The notes: a model not told the origin generated them from the letters alone. 64,000 bases of DNA from Chitinophaga eiseniae (GCF_012641265.1 NZ_JABAHZ010000005.1:248001-312000); one strand, 5' to 3'. Shown: positions 36,371 through 45,707, numbered from the stretch's first letter. Translations and numbers: made by a program.

Positions 36371-37804
36371 TTACTTTTCTCTCAATACCTTGATCCAGGT
36401 TTCAGCAGTCAAACCTTCTTCTTGTAATTCAGGTTCATACTCCTCCAGTTCTTCCGGTGTAATATGTAAATTATGCACCTGCTCCAGGAAGGCTATTTTC
36501 ATTTTTTTACCACCTTCCCCTTCATTTATTGCTTCCATTGCTTTCAGGAGTGTTACAATCAGAGAAAACCTGGATGTCTTTTCTGCATGTTCGGCGTCCT
36601 CGCCGCCCATCATCAATGTGGTATGTTCAGCCAATTCCTGGTCTACATTTCCTTTTTCCTGTGGATCTTTTTCCTTTGCACGGGTCTTGATTAAAACATA
36701 CATTTGGAGTGCTGGTTGAATATGTAACTCCCACTCGTGCGCAAAAGTGGTCATCATCGCTTCAAAACTTTTTGTCACGCCTTCAACCGGGTTTTGATAA
36801 ATATTGACAACGATGTCCATCCCAGTTAAATTTTTGTAGTCTTTACTATCCATGGCAGCTTTTAAAAGTGTACCAGGATCGCTTCCCGGCCCCATGTAAT
36901 AAGTATTACGTCCGCATTTCATAAAGGCTTGCGTCAAGCCATTACTTCCTTTTTCTTTTTCATTTTTAGCTACTCCTGTTTTTAAACTAACGGTTAGGTT
37001 AATTTCCGGATTAGTAACCACCATTTTAAAATAAGGGCTTCTCAAAGAGAAATTATCAATCAAATACGGCAGATGCTCAGCTCCCCCACCAGAAAAATGA
37101 ATTTGACGTTGAATCGTTTTGTTATTCACGGATCTATTAACTACCTCAACATTCTTATTTCCATTCATTTGTTGGAGCACTTTTCCTCCCATCTCATCGG
37201 CTTCCTTTTCTAGTCCAGCATCATCATTCACATTAACCCCTTCTTTCATCTGGATGGTAGGCTTCACTCTACCTTGCTTCTGCTGCACAACATGCCATGA
37301 TTCATGAGGCAGATGCTTTTCCTGCCCGGGTGCTAAATGAATATCCGTACCTTGAGCATAGGCAAGCGCTTGCAGCTGGGCAGGTTTTTCAGAGTTGTAA
37401 TGGACTTTAACATCATCCATGGAATAACCAGATAAACGCTCAATACCAGACTTTAAGTTATCATGCAACCCGGTATTATTTTCTTTCTTCTGAATGGGAG
37501 GCTGTTGCGCCATTGACTGCATTGGAGCCGTTTGCCGGGACCTTGGGCTGTTATTGGCCATTTCCTGAAAGGCTATTAGCTGCGCAACACGAGGGCTATC
37601 ATTTGCCATTCCCTGATAAGCTTTCGAACCCTCTATACGCGAGCTGCTATTTATAACGTGCTGTATTTTTTTCTGCACCATAACATTGGGGCTGTTATTA
37701 ACAAATTCAAAAGCTGAAATATTGTAACTTTGCTTTTGAACAGCCGTGTTAGGGGATGCCTGGGTTTTGTTTAGTTGGGTTTTATCGACGTGTGTGTTCA
37801 TCAT
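36371..37804 (-). CDS. DUF4157-domain protein with N-terminal repeats; candidate eCIS-type cargo/toxin
   Basis: 477 residues from the ATG complementary to 37802-37804 (MM start; the second Met at 37801 aligns best with the paralogue). Residues about 33-100 carry four copies of a roughly 16-residue motif of the form NxSPRxxQ..Q.MA. The DUF4157 domain covers about 112-206: GLHDNLKSGIERLSGYSMDD, then the zinc-protease-like HESWH (His167, Glu168, His171) and the downstream LEKEADEMG. The unknown C-terminal domain (about 230-477) has many His/Glu, including AHEWELH and EHTTLMMGGEDAEHAE. No signal peptide. DUF4157 is known from eCIS loci and their cargo; no sheath, tube or baseplate gene is seen here. 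Confidence 0.78.
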   Translation of the reverse strand: MMNTHVDKTQLNKTQASPNTAVQKQSYNISAFEFVNNSPNVMVQKKIQHVINSSSRIEGSKAYQGMANDSPRVAQLIAFQEMANNSPRSRQTAPMQSMAQQPPIQKKENNTGLHDNLKSGIERLSGYSMDDVKVHYNSEKPAQLQALAYAQGTDIHLAPGQEKHLPHESWHVVQQKQGRVKPTIQMKEGVNVNDDAGLEKEADEMGGKVLQQMNGNKNVEVVNRSVNNKTIQRQIHFSGGGAEHLPYLIDNFSLRSPYFKMVVTNPEINLTVSLKTGVAKNEKEKGSNGLTQAFMKCGRNTYYMGPGSDPGTLLKAAMDSKDYKNLTGMDIVVNIYQNPVEGVTKSFEAMMTTFAHEWELHIQPALQMYVLIKTRAKEKDPQEKGNVDQELAEHTTLMMGGEDAEHAEKTSRFSLIVTLLKAMEAINEGEGGKKMKIAFLEQVHNLHITPEELEEYEPELQEEGLTAETWIKVLREK

Positions 37805-37861
37805 GAAATGATAATTAAACAACTATGTACGGATAGTAAATTGTACTTACGTTCGTCATAG

Positions 37862-37892
37862 TAAATATAAGAAATTCAGACAGTTTTTGAAA
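37862..37892 (-). promoter_or_regulatory. Candidate promoter of the DUF4157 pair
   Basis: Read on the minus strand, TTTC (37889-37892) and TATATTTA (37862-37869) are separated by 19 bp. Each differs by one base from the Bacteroidota -33 (TTTG) and -7 (TAnnTTTG) elements. The -7 element lies 57 bp before the start codon. Confidence 0.4.
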
Positions 37893-37939
37893 GCTTTTTA
37901 ATAGGTTCCCGGAGCTAATATTGGCTCCTCACATAATAC

Positions 37940-37986
37940 AACAGCGATAGAAGTTCAGTGAGAACTTGTATCGCTGTTTTGTTTTT
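37940..37986 (+). terminator. Strong plus-strand intrinsic terminator
   Basis: A 17 bp stem with one mismatch (37940-37956 with 37962-37978, AACAGCGATA/TATCGCTGTT at the base) around AGTGA, followed by TTGTTTTT. It is the strongest terminator in this region, yet no plus-strand gene lies directly upstream: it sits between the start of the minus-strand DUF4157 unit and the plus-strand nuclease gene. Confidence 0.8.
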
Positions 37987-38096
37987 AGTGGGTTAACTCC
38001 CGGCGAAACCGGGCAACTGCGAACAAGACCCGGATAATATTTTAGTAAAAAAGAGATTTTGTTAATCATATCAATGCAAATTGTAAAACCATCATT

Positions 38097-39104
38097 ATGT
38101 TAATCAACCAGTCTTTTATTACAGACATCAAATCAATCATTTCAGATGCAAGGGAAAAGGCCATTCGTGCGGTAGACCATCAGCGGACGCTGATGTACTG
38201 GCATATTGGTAAACGTATTTTTGAAGAAGAGCAAGCCGGGAAAGACCGGGCAGATTATGGTACCTACCTGATAAAGTATCTTTCTGAGAAAATTCAACCG
38301 GAATTTGGCAGCGGTTTTTCGGTCAGGCAACTGGAGCGGTATCGCAAGTTTTATCGCCTGTTCCCAATTGCGTCCGCAGTGCGGTCGCAATTGAGCTGGA
38401 CCCAGTACAAACTATTATTAAGCGTTGGTAATGAGGACGCTAGAACATTTTATATTGCTGAAACGATCAAGAACAACTGGACTTCGCGACAATTAGAAAG
38501 GCAGGTTTACACCAGTTTATATGAGCGACTTTTACTGAGCAATGACAAAGAAAGTGTCCTTGCGGTGGCCAAAAAGGAAAAACTCCCTTCCGATGCCAAA
38601 GAAATCATTAAAGACCCTATGTTATTGGAATTCCTGGGCATGAAACGTGAAGCGTCGTATTATGAGAAAGACCTGGAAAGTGCCATTATTACTCACCTAC
38701 AGGATTTCTTATTGGAATTAGGCAACGGCTTTTCATTTGTGGCAAGGCAAAAACGAATCCATCTTGATGGAGATGAGTTCTATGTAGATTTGGTATGCTA
38801 TAACCGGTTACTGCAATGTTTTGTAATCATTGAATTAAAAACCAAGGGGCTTAGCCCCCAAGACATCGGACAACTACAGATGTATGTAAATTATTACGAC
38901 CGGATAGAGAAACTGCCGCACGAAAACGCCACCATAGGTATTTTACTTTGCGTGGATAAAAACGACGCTGTGGTAAAATTTACATTACCGGAAGGACAGA
39001 AGCAAATCATTGCCAGTCAATATGAGCTATATCTTCCAACTGAAAAGCAATTGCTGGAGGAGGTAAATAAAGAACTGGTGAATTTCGGGGAGAAAGGAGA
39101 ATAA
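38097..39104 (+). CDS. YhcG/DUF1016-family PD-(D/E)XK nuclease
   Basis: 335 residues. The N-terminal DUF1016 domain (about 5-175) carries the family markers YWHIGKRIFEEEQ, FSVRQLERYRKFY and LSWTQYKLLL. The C-terminal PD-(D/E)XK nuclease domain (about 190-335) shows the core Asp231...Glu246-Leu-Lys248 (VDLVCYN, IIELKT) followed by GQLQMYVNYYD. Full length for the family. These proteins often travel with restriction-modification or other defence genes, but this one stands alone between two terminators. Molecular role is not settled; a DNA-cleaving role is inferred from the fold. Confidence 0.92.
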   Translation: MLINQSFITDIKSIISDAREKAIRAVDHQRTLMYWHIGKRIFEEEQAGKDRADYGTYLIKYLSEKIQPEFGSGFSVRQLERYRKFYRLFPIASAVRSQLSWTQYKLLLSVGNEDARTFYIAETIKNNWTSRQLERQVYTSLYERLLLSNDKESVLAVAKKEKLPSDAKEIIKDPMLLEFLGMKREASYYEKDLESAIITHLQDFLLELGNGFSFVARQKRIHLDGDEFYVDLVCYNRLLQCFVIIELKTKGLSPQDIGQLQMYVNYYDRIEKLPHENATIGILLCVDKNDAVVKFTLPEGQKQIIASQYELYLPTEKQLLEEVNKELVNFGEKGE

Positions 39105-39135
39105 CGACGGTTTGGTCGCATACAGCTGTTAAAGC

Positions 39136-39174
39136 AGTCCCTGTAAACACGCAATAGCTATATTTACAGGGACT
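39136..39174. terminator. Bidirectional hairpin between convergent genes
   Basis: A perfect 12 bp stem (AGTCCCTGTAAA with TTTACAGGGACT) around a 15-base loop, extended by AAAGC/GCTTT with a bulge. It lies between the stops of the nuclease gene (plus) and the TlpA-like gene (minus), so it probably serves both. T-runs are short. Confidence 0.6.
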
Positions 39175-39183
39175 TATGCTTTC

Positions 39184-40419
39184 CTACCTAAAAACTTGTT
39201 CCAGCTGTGCTGTCAGCTCATTGCTTCCGTCTCCGTTACCGGTATAACGTCCCACGATATTCCCATCTTTATCCAAAAGAATCTTTGTAGGAAATGCATT
39301 TACCCTGAAGGCAGTTACTGCATCAAATTGCGTTTGTTGTTCGTTGTTCAGCAACTGGTACCAGGGAAGCTGATCCTGGGCAATAGCCTGCAACCATGTC
39401 TTGCGCTGCTGTGCAATGTCTTTGCCTGTTTCATTGGCTACACCTATAATGACCAGTCCTTTCGAATGGTATTTTTCATACAGTTCTTTCAGGTGTGGAT
39501 GACTGGCCCTGCAGGGGTGGCACCAGCTTCCCCAGAAATCGATCAGCAAATATTTGCCCTGCCAGGCGCCAGGGGTTATCGTTTCGCCATTAGGTTGTTT
39601 TTTGCTTGCAGCAAGCATTTTTACCAGGCGGAAATTTTCCCCAATGGCTTCATTTCTCCACTGACGGTACAAAGCACGGCCTTTCGGGACAGTAACGCAA
39701 AGCCGGTCAATGTCCGATCGCAACAGGGTATCCTGTTCAACCCCAGCCAGTTCTAAGTTGGTGAGTACTTTCAAGGCCTCTTTTTTATTGCCCGTTGCTT
39801 CCAGCGCACAGGCATAGGTATAGGTAAGATTATCCGTTCTGAAGTCATAATGGCCACGGGTAATGTTGATGACAATCTTGTCTTCCGCATCTATGGGAAA
39901 GAACTTGCCGGATACAGCATACAACGGGCGCAGGCAGGCTACCACTTTATCGGGCTGCCTGTTGGCGTAAAGCGCCTTGCCCAATACAGATAACAGCTTA
40001 CCGTATATAGTCAGTACCTGTTTATCGTTTTTATTTTTCAAAAACAGCCGCGAGATACTGTCTGCTTCCGGCTGGAGCAATTTTATAGCATAAGCGGGAT
40101 TACCTTGCTGGTGCAGGATACCGGCGATATTTTCTGCCACATACAAATGGCCGTCTGGGCTGGTAATCCCGGAAAGCCAGTGGATCGATTTGTCCAGATT
40201 TCCGGCCGCAGCATATTCCCTCGCAATATCGCCCTGTAGTATTTCAGTATTGCCGTGAGCAGGGTATTGTTTTATCTGCTCCAGGATCACGATCTTTTTG
40301 TCTGGGTTACGTTCGGAAAAAAAGGCTTTGTTAAGCGCCTGTAGGCTAGTATCCATTTGAGCATGGACATTAGTTGCGTAAATAGTAAATAAACAGGCTG
40401 TCAGAAATATTTTCTTCAT
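39184..40419 (-). CDS. TlpA-like thioredoxin-fold protein with N-terminal helical repeats
   Basis: Exported protein of 411 residues (signal peptide MKKIFLTACLFTIYATNVHAQ). Residues about 25-265 are helical, TPR-like. The thioredoxin domain covers about 270-411, with the redox motif Cys300-His-Pro-Cys303 in LLIDFWGSWCHPC, and a cis-proline region at VNAFPTKILLDKDG. Such AhpC/TSA-thioredoxin proteins often close SusC/SusD operons in Bacteroidota; here it follows susD by 11 bp. It may keep a substrate or partner reduced in the periplasm; the true partner is unknown. Confidence 0.9.
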   Translation of the reverse strand: MKKIFLTACLFTIYATNVHAQMDTSLQALNKAFFSERNPDKKIVILEQIKQYPAHGNTEILQGDIAREYAAAGNLDKSIHWLSGITSPDGHLYVAENIAGILHQQGNPAYAIKLLQPEADSISRLFLKNKNDKQVLTIYGKLLSVLGKALYANRQPDKVVACLRPLYAVSGKFFPIDAEDKIVINITRGHYDFRTDNLTYTYACALEATGNKKEALKVLTNLELAGVEQDTLLRSDIDRLCVTVPKGRALYRQWRNEAIGENFRLVKMLAASKKQPNGETITPGAWQGKYLLIDFWGSWCHPCRASHPHLKELYEKYHSKGLVIIGVANETGKDIAQQRKTWLQAIAQDQLPWYQLLNNEQQTQFDAVTAFRVNAFPTKILLDKDGNIVGRYTGNGDGSNELTAQLEQVFR

Positions 40420-40430
40420 ATTGCGTTGAT

Positions 40431-41885
40431 TTATGGGTTATTAATCATGCCGGGGTTCTGGTTTATGACCACCTGTGGCAATCTTAAAGTGAGGCGTTCT
40501 GGTTTCAGGATATAACTAGCCACTACTTTCCCGGTGGCATCGTAATAATAGTGGCGGTAGGTGGCCTGGCTGAAGAGGGGATCCGTGGAGAGCCGGCGCA
40601 TATCGAACCAGCGCTGCCCTTGCAGGGCAAATTCCCGGATACGTTCTTCGATTACAAACTGAATCATAGCAGCCTGGCCCATGCCGGGTGGAAGGGAGGC
40701 CTCCGCGGCGCTCATTCTTTTCGTACGCAACATTTCCACATCACTTTCCGCGCCAGGAAGGTCGTTGAGCCTTGCCCTGCATTCGGCGCGAAGCAAGTAT
40801 AAATCAGGCAGCGTGATGCCGTTATAGCAGGCTATCATACCAAACTTACGTCTGCTTCCGGCAACCGGATACGGAGTGCCGGGAGAAGAAAATGCGGAAA
40901 GAAATTTCAGGCGTTGATCAGAGGAAGAATAGCGTTGCACTGTTTCAGGAGTGAGCGCAAACTCCGCACTGCTAAAGGTCCAATAGTTGATAAACTGCCG
41001 TGCAAACAGGCTTTCCGTGTTGTTTGATATACTGGGAATACCAAAGGAGAAAGGTGGGAAGGCCATATTATATCCCCATGGACCGCCATCTGCCATGGTA
41101 ACATTCAGATCGTATAACGCCATATTGCTGGCATTAGTACCGGCGCTTGTAAGCGAAATATTATTCACTGCTGCATCCAACAAAGGAAGTGCCGCTTCAG
41201 GATTACCCATGAAAAGATACACTTTGCCAAGCAATGCCTGTGCTGCAGCCTGTCCCATGCGTATCCTGGAGGTGATTTTCACCGGTAGCAGCGGGATAGC
41301 ATCACTGAGATCTTTGATGATAAAATTATACACGTCCTGTACATTAGCCCGGGTAAAATTGTGCTGCGTAACATCGGAAGTTGTTACTATCGGGAGACCG
41401 GGATCATTGGCTGCGGTAGCTTTCTGGTAGGGCTTACCGTAGAAATTGATCAATTGGAAATAACTCCATGCCCGCATCGCTTTAGCTTCTGCAATCAGCG
41501 ATTGTTGTTGCTGTACTGTGCCATCCGCGGCGCTTCCTGCTTCGTTGATAATTTTGTTGTAAATGTAAATATCTGAGAAGTCCATTTCCGGGGCCTGTTC
41601 ATTATCATTATAAATCACATCTTCCCAGCGGAAAAGTCTTTGTGCACGAAGGGTAGTGCCTGTAAACATATTATCTACCGCCAATATCTCATCTCCCATG
41701 GGTACTGTTACTTCATTGTTTCGCGTGAGTAGCGAAACATTGTTCAACAACAGGTCGTAGTCGTTAATACTGGAGGCGATCAGTTTACCCTTTGGGCGTA
41801 TATCCAGGAAATCCTTATTACAGGCGCATTGCAGCAGTATCGGCAGCATGGCTATGCGGATCGTATTCTTAAAAGTAACTTTCAT
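40431..41885 (-). CDS. SusD/RagB-family lipoprotein
   Basis: 484 residues, start MKVTFKN, lipobox near QCAC (Cys22 most likely) followed by NKDFLDIRPKG. Typical SusD features are EAKAMRAWSYFQLINFYGKPY, TPR-like helices and the C-terminal ERIREFALQGQRWFDMRRLS. Partner of the SusC gene that ends 20 bp upstream. It belongs to the third ECF/FecR/SusC/SusD set. Confidence 0.95.
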   Translation of the reverse strand: MKVTFKNTIRIAMLPILLQCACNKDFLDIRPKGKLIASSINDYDLLLNNVSLLTRNNEVTVPMGDEILAVDNMFTGTTLRAQRLFRWEDVIYNDNEQAPEMDFSDIYIYNKIINEAGSAADGTVQQQQSLIAEAKAMRAWSYFQLINFYGKPYQKATAANDPGLPIVTTSDVTQHNFTRANVQDVYNFIIKDLSDAIPLLPVKITSRIRMGQAAAQALLGKVYLFMGNPEAALPLLDAAVNNISLTSAGTNASNMALYDLNVTMADGGPWGYNMAFPPFSFGIPSISNNTESLFARQFINYWTFSSAEFALTPETVQRYSSSDQRLKFLSAFSSPGTPYPVAGSRRKFGMIACYNGITLPDLYLLRAECRARLNDLPGAESDVEMLRTKRMSAAEASLPPGMGQAAMIQFVIEERIREFALQGQRWFDMRRLSTDPLFSQATYRHYYYDATGKVVASYILKPERLTLRLPQVVINQNPGMINNP

Positions 41886-41905
41886 AATTGCATCTTTTTA
41901 ACTAC

Positions 41906-44900
41906 TCAGAACTTTACATGAGCACCTATGGAAAAACTATGCTGATTCACCGGAATGCTCCTGGTTCCCAGTATTACATCCTGAAATTCGGGATCAATAC
42001 CATAGTGATTTGCTTTCCAGAGCATTACATTGGAGATGCCTGCTCTCAATGTAATATCAGAGGTATTGATCCGGGAAACCAGTGAGGCTGGCAGACTATA
42101 GGAGAGGTTAATATCCCTAATCTTGATATAATCTCCTTTGAAGAAATTGATATCTCCGTAGGTATAGTAATCAAGATTGCGCCGCCCATTACTGATAGCG
42201 TTGCTGCTCACATAGGAAGGAATATTGGTAAAAGCTTCGTCACCTGGCTTTTTCCAGCGGTTATCGAAGTCGGTGTAGATGTTGCCCTGGAACATGCCGG
42301 GATTCGGAATCATTCTTCCGCCAAGCGGCCCCGTAAGTTGCCCTATACCGGGTACGTCTCGCCGCAACACGGCGCCAAAGTTATAAACCATGTTGACGGA
42401 GAGCCAATAATTGCGATACCGGAAGCTATTCATAAATCCACCGGTTACGGTAGGCTGGTAGGAACCCATATACCGCATGTCTTTAACCATCGCTGCATCA
42501 CGTGTTTTAGTAACCCGTTTATCATCCAGGTAGATCTGCGGATCACCGAGGTTGTCTAGTCCGGCAAATTGATAAGCAAATTGTGCAAAAGCTGGATATC
42601 CTTCCACAAATTTGGTGTCTTTCAGCATGGAACCAGTAGTGATCGGGTATTGGAGGTTTAGCCTGGTAATGCGGTTATGGTTCCATGCACCGGTTAATAT
42701 AGTACTCCAGCTAAAATCCCTGTATTCCAGGTTAACGGTTGTTAAAGTGAGTTCTATTCCTTTATTTTTGATATCGCCCATGTTACCGATGATGCTGGAA
42801 GCTCCCGAAAAAATATTTACCGGCATGTTTCCTATCAGGTTGCTGGTGTTCCGGAAATAAACATCTATACTACCGTTGATACGGTTTTTGAGAAAGGCGT
42901 AATCCACTCCGAAGTTGATAGTTTTAGTGCTTTCCCAGCTGAGTTTCCGGTTGGCGTAAGAAGACAGGTAAAGTCCTGTTCCCCCGGGATAGGCGGTGCT
43001 GGTAGTGGCGCCCAGGATGTCAAAGGAAGCGGCAGTACCGGGAAGCGGCTGATTACCTGTGAGTCCATAAGTAGCACGGATAGCGAGGCGATCGAGCCAG
43101 GTAAACTGTTCAGCGAAGGATTCGCGATGCAGTAACCAGGCTACTCCAGCGCTCCAGATCGGTTTATTCTGAACAGATTTATCGTTTCCGAACAGGTTGG
43201 ATTGGTCGTTCCGGAGACTGGCATTAACCGTGTATTTCCGGTTGTAGGTATAGGCGGCATTGCCGTACCAGGAAGTGGTACGTGTTTCAGCTTCATTTTC
43301 ACTGTAACCATCGTAACCCAGCACGCTTCTGCCGAAACTGTTAGGCATGATCGTATTATAGAGGCCATTCCCCAGTAAAACATAATCCACTGGCAATGCG
43401 GTAAGCATATCGGGGTTATAGCCCCTGACGGTAGTGGCAGCGATGTTGAACCGGTTAGCACTGGCTTCTTGCCCTCCCAGCATAACCAGCTGATGGCGTT
43501 GATCTGCAGACGCCATGTCATATACAAGCTGATTGCGGACGGTCCAGTTTTGCTGGTTGGAATTACTGGTCGTGAGCCTGCCGCCTTTGCCGGGCAGGTA
43601 GTATACAGGCGAGCCTCCCGGTATAGGGGATGCGGCAGTGAACTGCACCAATTCATTCCGAACATCAAATGATGATTGATCGGCGAACGTAGTGTTTTTT
43701 CCTGCACCGCGGGTAAAGCCATAAATGCCTTCAAACCGTAGCCCTTTCACCAATTTAATGGTGATCCCTGATGTTAGCATGGCGGTGAAGTTATTTTGCC
43801 GTGTATAGCCGGCATTCCAGTCGTTCAGCGGATTATAATCCAGGTTTACACCGCTGAGGGCCTGGTAACGATTGGTGAGTGAATCGGTGCGGTATAACCA
43901 GGAAGCGGAGAGATTATTTCCCCTGGCATCCCGGAATAACTGGAAGGGAACAAACTGGTTGGTTACGTTCAGCGATCGTTTACCGGATGAAATGTTGTTG
44001 ATAAGGTTGGTGATGAGAAAGGCCGTGATCCGCTTGTTGAAGGTAAAATCCTGTCGCACGTTTACTTTATACGTATTGTTCATATCCGGCGTACTGGCCT
44101 GGTTCCCTGTATACGCAAGCGAGCCGTAGAAGGCGTAGTTATTGGTACCTCCTCTTAGTGACAATGTATGACTGGAGAGCCAGGCATTCCGGTACAGGAG
44201 GTCTTTTATTTGCCCACGGTTATCGTTAGCAGCCAGGCTGTCTAGCTGTGCATTGGCCACACTCGCGGGTATCAGGCCCCGGTACTGATCGTACAATATT
44301 TTCTCCACAGGAGTAATTACTGCATTTCCATTTACTGGCGAAGATTGTGTACCATATGGGTTGCTAACAGGGTCAAAGATCTCCCGGATGGTGGCCACAT
44401 ATTGTTTGCTGTGCATGTATGGTATGTAATCCAGGTCAGGTTTCCCACGAAAACTGATAAAGCCATCGTACTCCATTTTCAGAGTTTCATGGCGATTACC
44501 TTTTTTAGTAGTGATCACTATCACACCGTTGGAAGCTTTGCTTCCCCATATAGAGGCGGCGGTGGCGTCTTTTAGCACTACTATATCCTGAACATCATTG
44601 GGGTTAACCGTAGAAAGATCTGTGATCGCAATACCATCCAGGACATATAACGGAGCTTTTCCCGCATTGATGGATGATAAGCCCCGGATGAGGATATTAT
44701 TCCCGGAGGCAGGTCCGGATGTACTAAAGCCCGTGGGAGCATTGTTAAGTACCAGCCCCGGAATGAGCCCATCTAACCGTTGTACAATATCCATGCTGGT
44801 ACTCCGGTTAGCTACTATATTCATATCTGCCCTGGCGAAACTGCCGGCACTCCGGTCTTTCGACAAGGTTTGGTAGCCGGTATTATATACTGTAATGCTT

Positions 44901-45604
44901 TGCAATGAACTGACAGCCGTGGAAAGCACCAATGAATCTACTACTAACGATTGGCTGGCATTTACAGCAATATATCTGCTGACAGGCAGGTAGCCCACAT
45001 AAGAGATATCCAGCTGGTAGTAGCCGGGCGCAATACCGGAGAAGTTGAAGTCGCCGGTGGCATTGGTGGTGGTACCCTTGTTGCCAGGTTTCAGTCGCAC
45101 CGACGCGCCGGCAACGGGCGCTCCGCTCTTATCTTTCACTTTCCCGCTTACAACTTGCAGCTGTTGAACGGGAATTGCGTCTGACCTTATCACCTGTTGC
45201 CTGATGAAAATGGTTTTTTCCTCGATGGAATATGCCAGCTGTCTGTCTTTCAGTAATACCTGAAGGAACAAGGGCAACGACATATTATGAGCATCGATGG
45301 TTACATTCCCTGCATTTTTTAATATTTCCGGCTCATAAAAAACGACATATCCTGTTTGTTTTTTTATAATGGAGAAAGCATCTTTTAAAGAGATGTTTTC
45401 AACAGAACAGGTGACAGTTTGCGACCATCCGCGTGCGCAGATGTGCAGGGAAAAAAAGAGCATAATAATGGCGGTTAATTTCATAACACGCAGTGTTTTG
45501 GTTGAGAACCGGCTCCTTACAAGTATATGCCTGATGTTCCGGATCAATATCCGGGCAAATGGCATGGGAATAGCGGACCGGTTACAAAGTGCCTCAAATT
45601 GCAT
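41906..45604 (-). CDS. SusC/RagA-family TonB-dependent transporter with STN domain
   Basis: I start at the ATG complementary to 45602-45604, giving 1232 residues. The frame is open 42 codons further upstream, but that part is translated from the hairpin-bearing gap and is unlike the family. After an N-terminal lead of about 40 residues, seen in many Chitinophagaceae SusC proteins, comes a signal segment MKLTAIIMLFFSLHICARGW. The STN domain covers about 65-136, the carboxypeptidase-regulatory-like domain about 152-228 (SGKVKDKSGAPVAGASV), the TonB-box-like ITVYNTGYQ about 237-245, then plug and barrel ending FSIGAHVKF. Linked to the FecR/ECF pair upstream. Confidence 0.94.
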   Translation of the reverse strand: MQFEALCNRSAIPMPFARILIRNIRHILVRSRFSTKTLRVMKLTAIIMLFFSLHICARGWSQTVTCSVENISLKDAFSIIKKQTGYVVFYEPEILKNAGNVTIDAHNMSLPLFLQVLLKDRQLAYSIEEKTIFIRQQVIRSDAIPVQQLQVVSGKVKDKSGAPVAGASVRLKPGNKGTTTNATGDFNFSGIAPGYYQLDISYVGYLPVSRYIAVNASQSLVVDSLVLSTAVSSLQSITVYNTGYQTLSKDRSAGSFARADMNIVANRSTSMDIVQRLDGLIPGLVLNNAPTGFSTSGPASGNNILIRGLSSINAGKAPLYVLDGIAITDLSTVNPNDVQDIVVLKDATAASIWGSKASNGVIVITTKKGNRHETLKMEYDGFISFRGKPDLDYIPYMHSKQYVATIREIFDPVSNPYGTQSSPVNGNAVITPVEKILYDQYRGLIPASVANAQLDSLAANDNRGQIKDLLYRNAWLSSHTLSLRGGTNNYAFYGSLAYTGNQASTPDMNNTYKVNVRQDFTFNKRITAFLITNLINNISSGKRSLNVTNQFVPFQLFRDARGNNLSASWLYRTDSLTNRYQALSGVNLDYNPLNDWNAGYTRQNNFTAMLTSGITIKLVKGLRFEGIYGFTRGAGKNTTFADQSSFDVRNELVQFTAASPIPGGSPVYYLPGKGGRLTTSNSNQQNWTVRNQLVYDMASADQRHQLVMLGGQEASANRFNIAATTVRGYNPDMLTALPVDYVLLGNGLYNTIMPNSFGRSVLGYDGYSENEAETRTTSWYGNAAYTYNRKYTVNASLRNDQSNLFGNDKSVQNKPIWSAGVAWLLHRESFAEQFTWLDRLAIRATYGLTGNQPLPGTAASFDILGATTSTAYPGGTGLYLSSYANRKLSWESTKTINFGVDYAFLKNRINGSIDVYFRNTSNLIGNMPVNIFSGASSIIGNMGDIKNKGIELTLTTVNLEYRDFSWSTILTGAWNHNRITRLNLQYPITTGSMLKDTKFVEGYPAFAQFAYQFAGLDNLGDPQIYLDDKRVTKTRDAAMVKDMRYMGSYQPTVTGGFMNSFRYRNYWLSVNMVYNFGAVLRRDVPGIGQLTGPLGGRMIPNPGMFQGNIYTDFDNRWKKPGDEAFTNIPSYVSSNAISNGRRNLDYYTYGDINFFKGDYIKIRDINLSYSLPASLVSRINTSDITLRAGISNVMLWKANHYGIDPEFQDVILGTRSIPVNQHSFSIGAHVKF

Positions 45605-45678
45605 ACTTTCGTAACGGTTTGGTTGGTAAAAAGAATTGTCGTGCAAAGACTTTACATTTGATCCAACCGGATTACAAT

Positions 45679-45707
45679 CGGGAGTGTGAGCGCACTCCCG
45701 GTTTTTT
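45679..45707 (+). terminator. Hairpin with T-run in the third fecR-susC gap, plus-strand orientation
   Basis: CGGGAGTG and CACTCCCG pair perfectly (45679-45686 with 45693-45700) and are followed by GTTTTTT. Both neighbours are on the minus strand, so it would end an antisense transcript. An exact TAnnTTTG motif (TACATTTG, 45653-45660) lies just before it on the plus strand, though no -33 element at the usual spacing is visible. Confidence 0.6.

Noticed and set aside
36720..36760. AHEWELH as a second HExxH zinc-protease motif
   Set aside because: The spacing is HExxxH, not HExxH, so it is only noted as part of a His-rich region.
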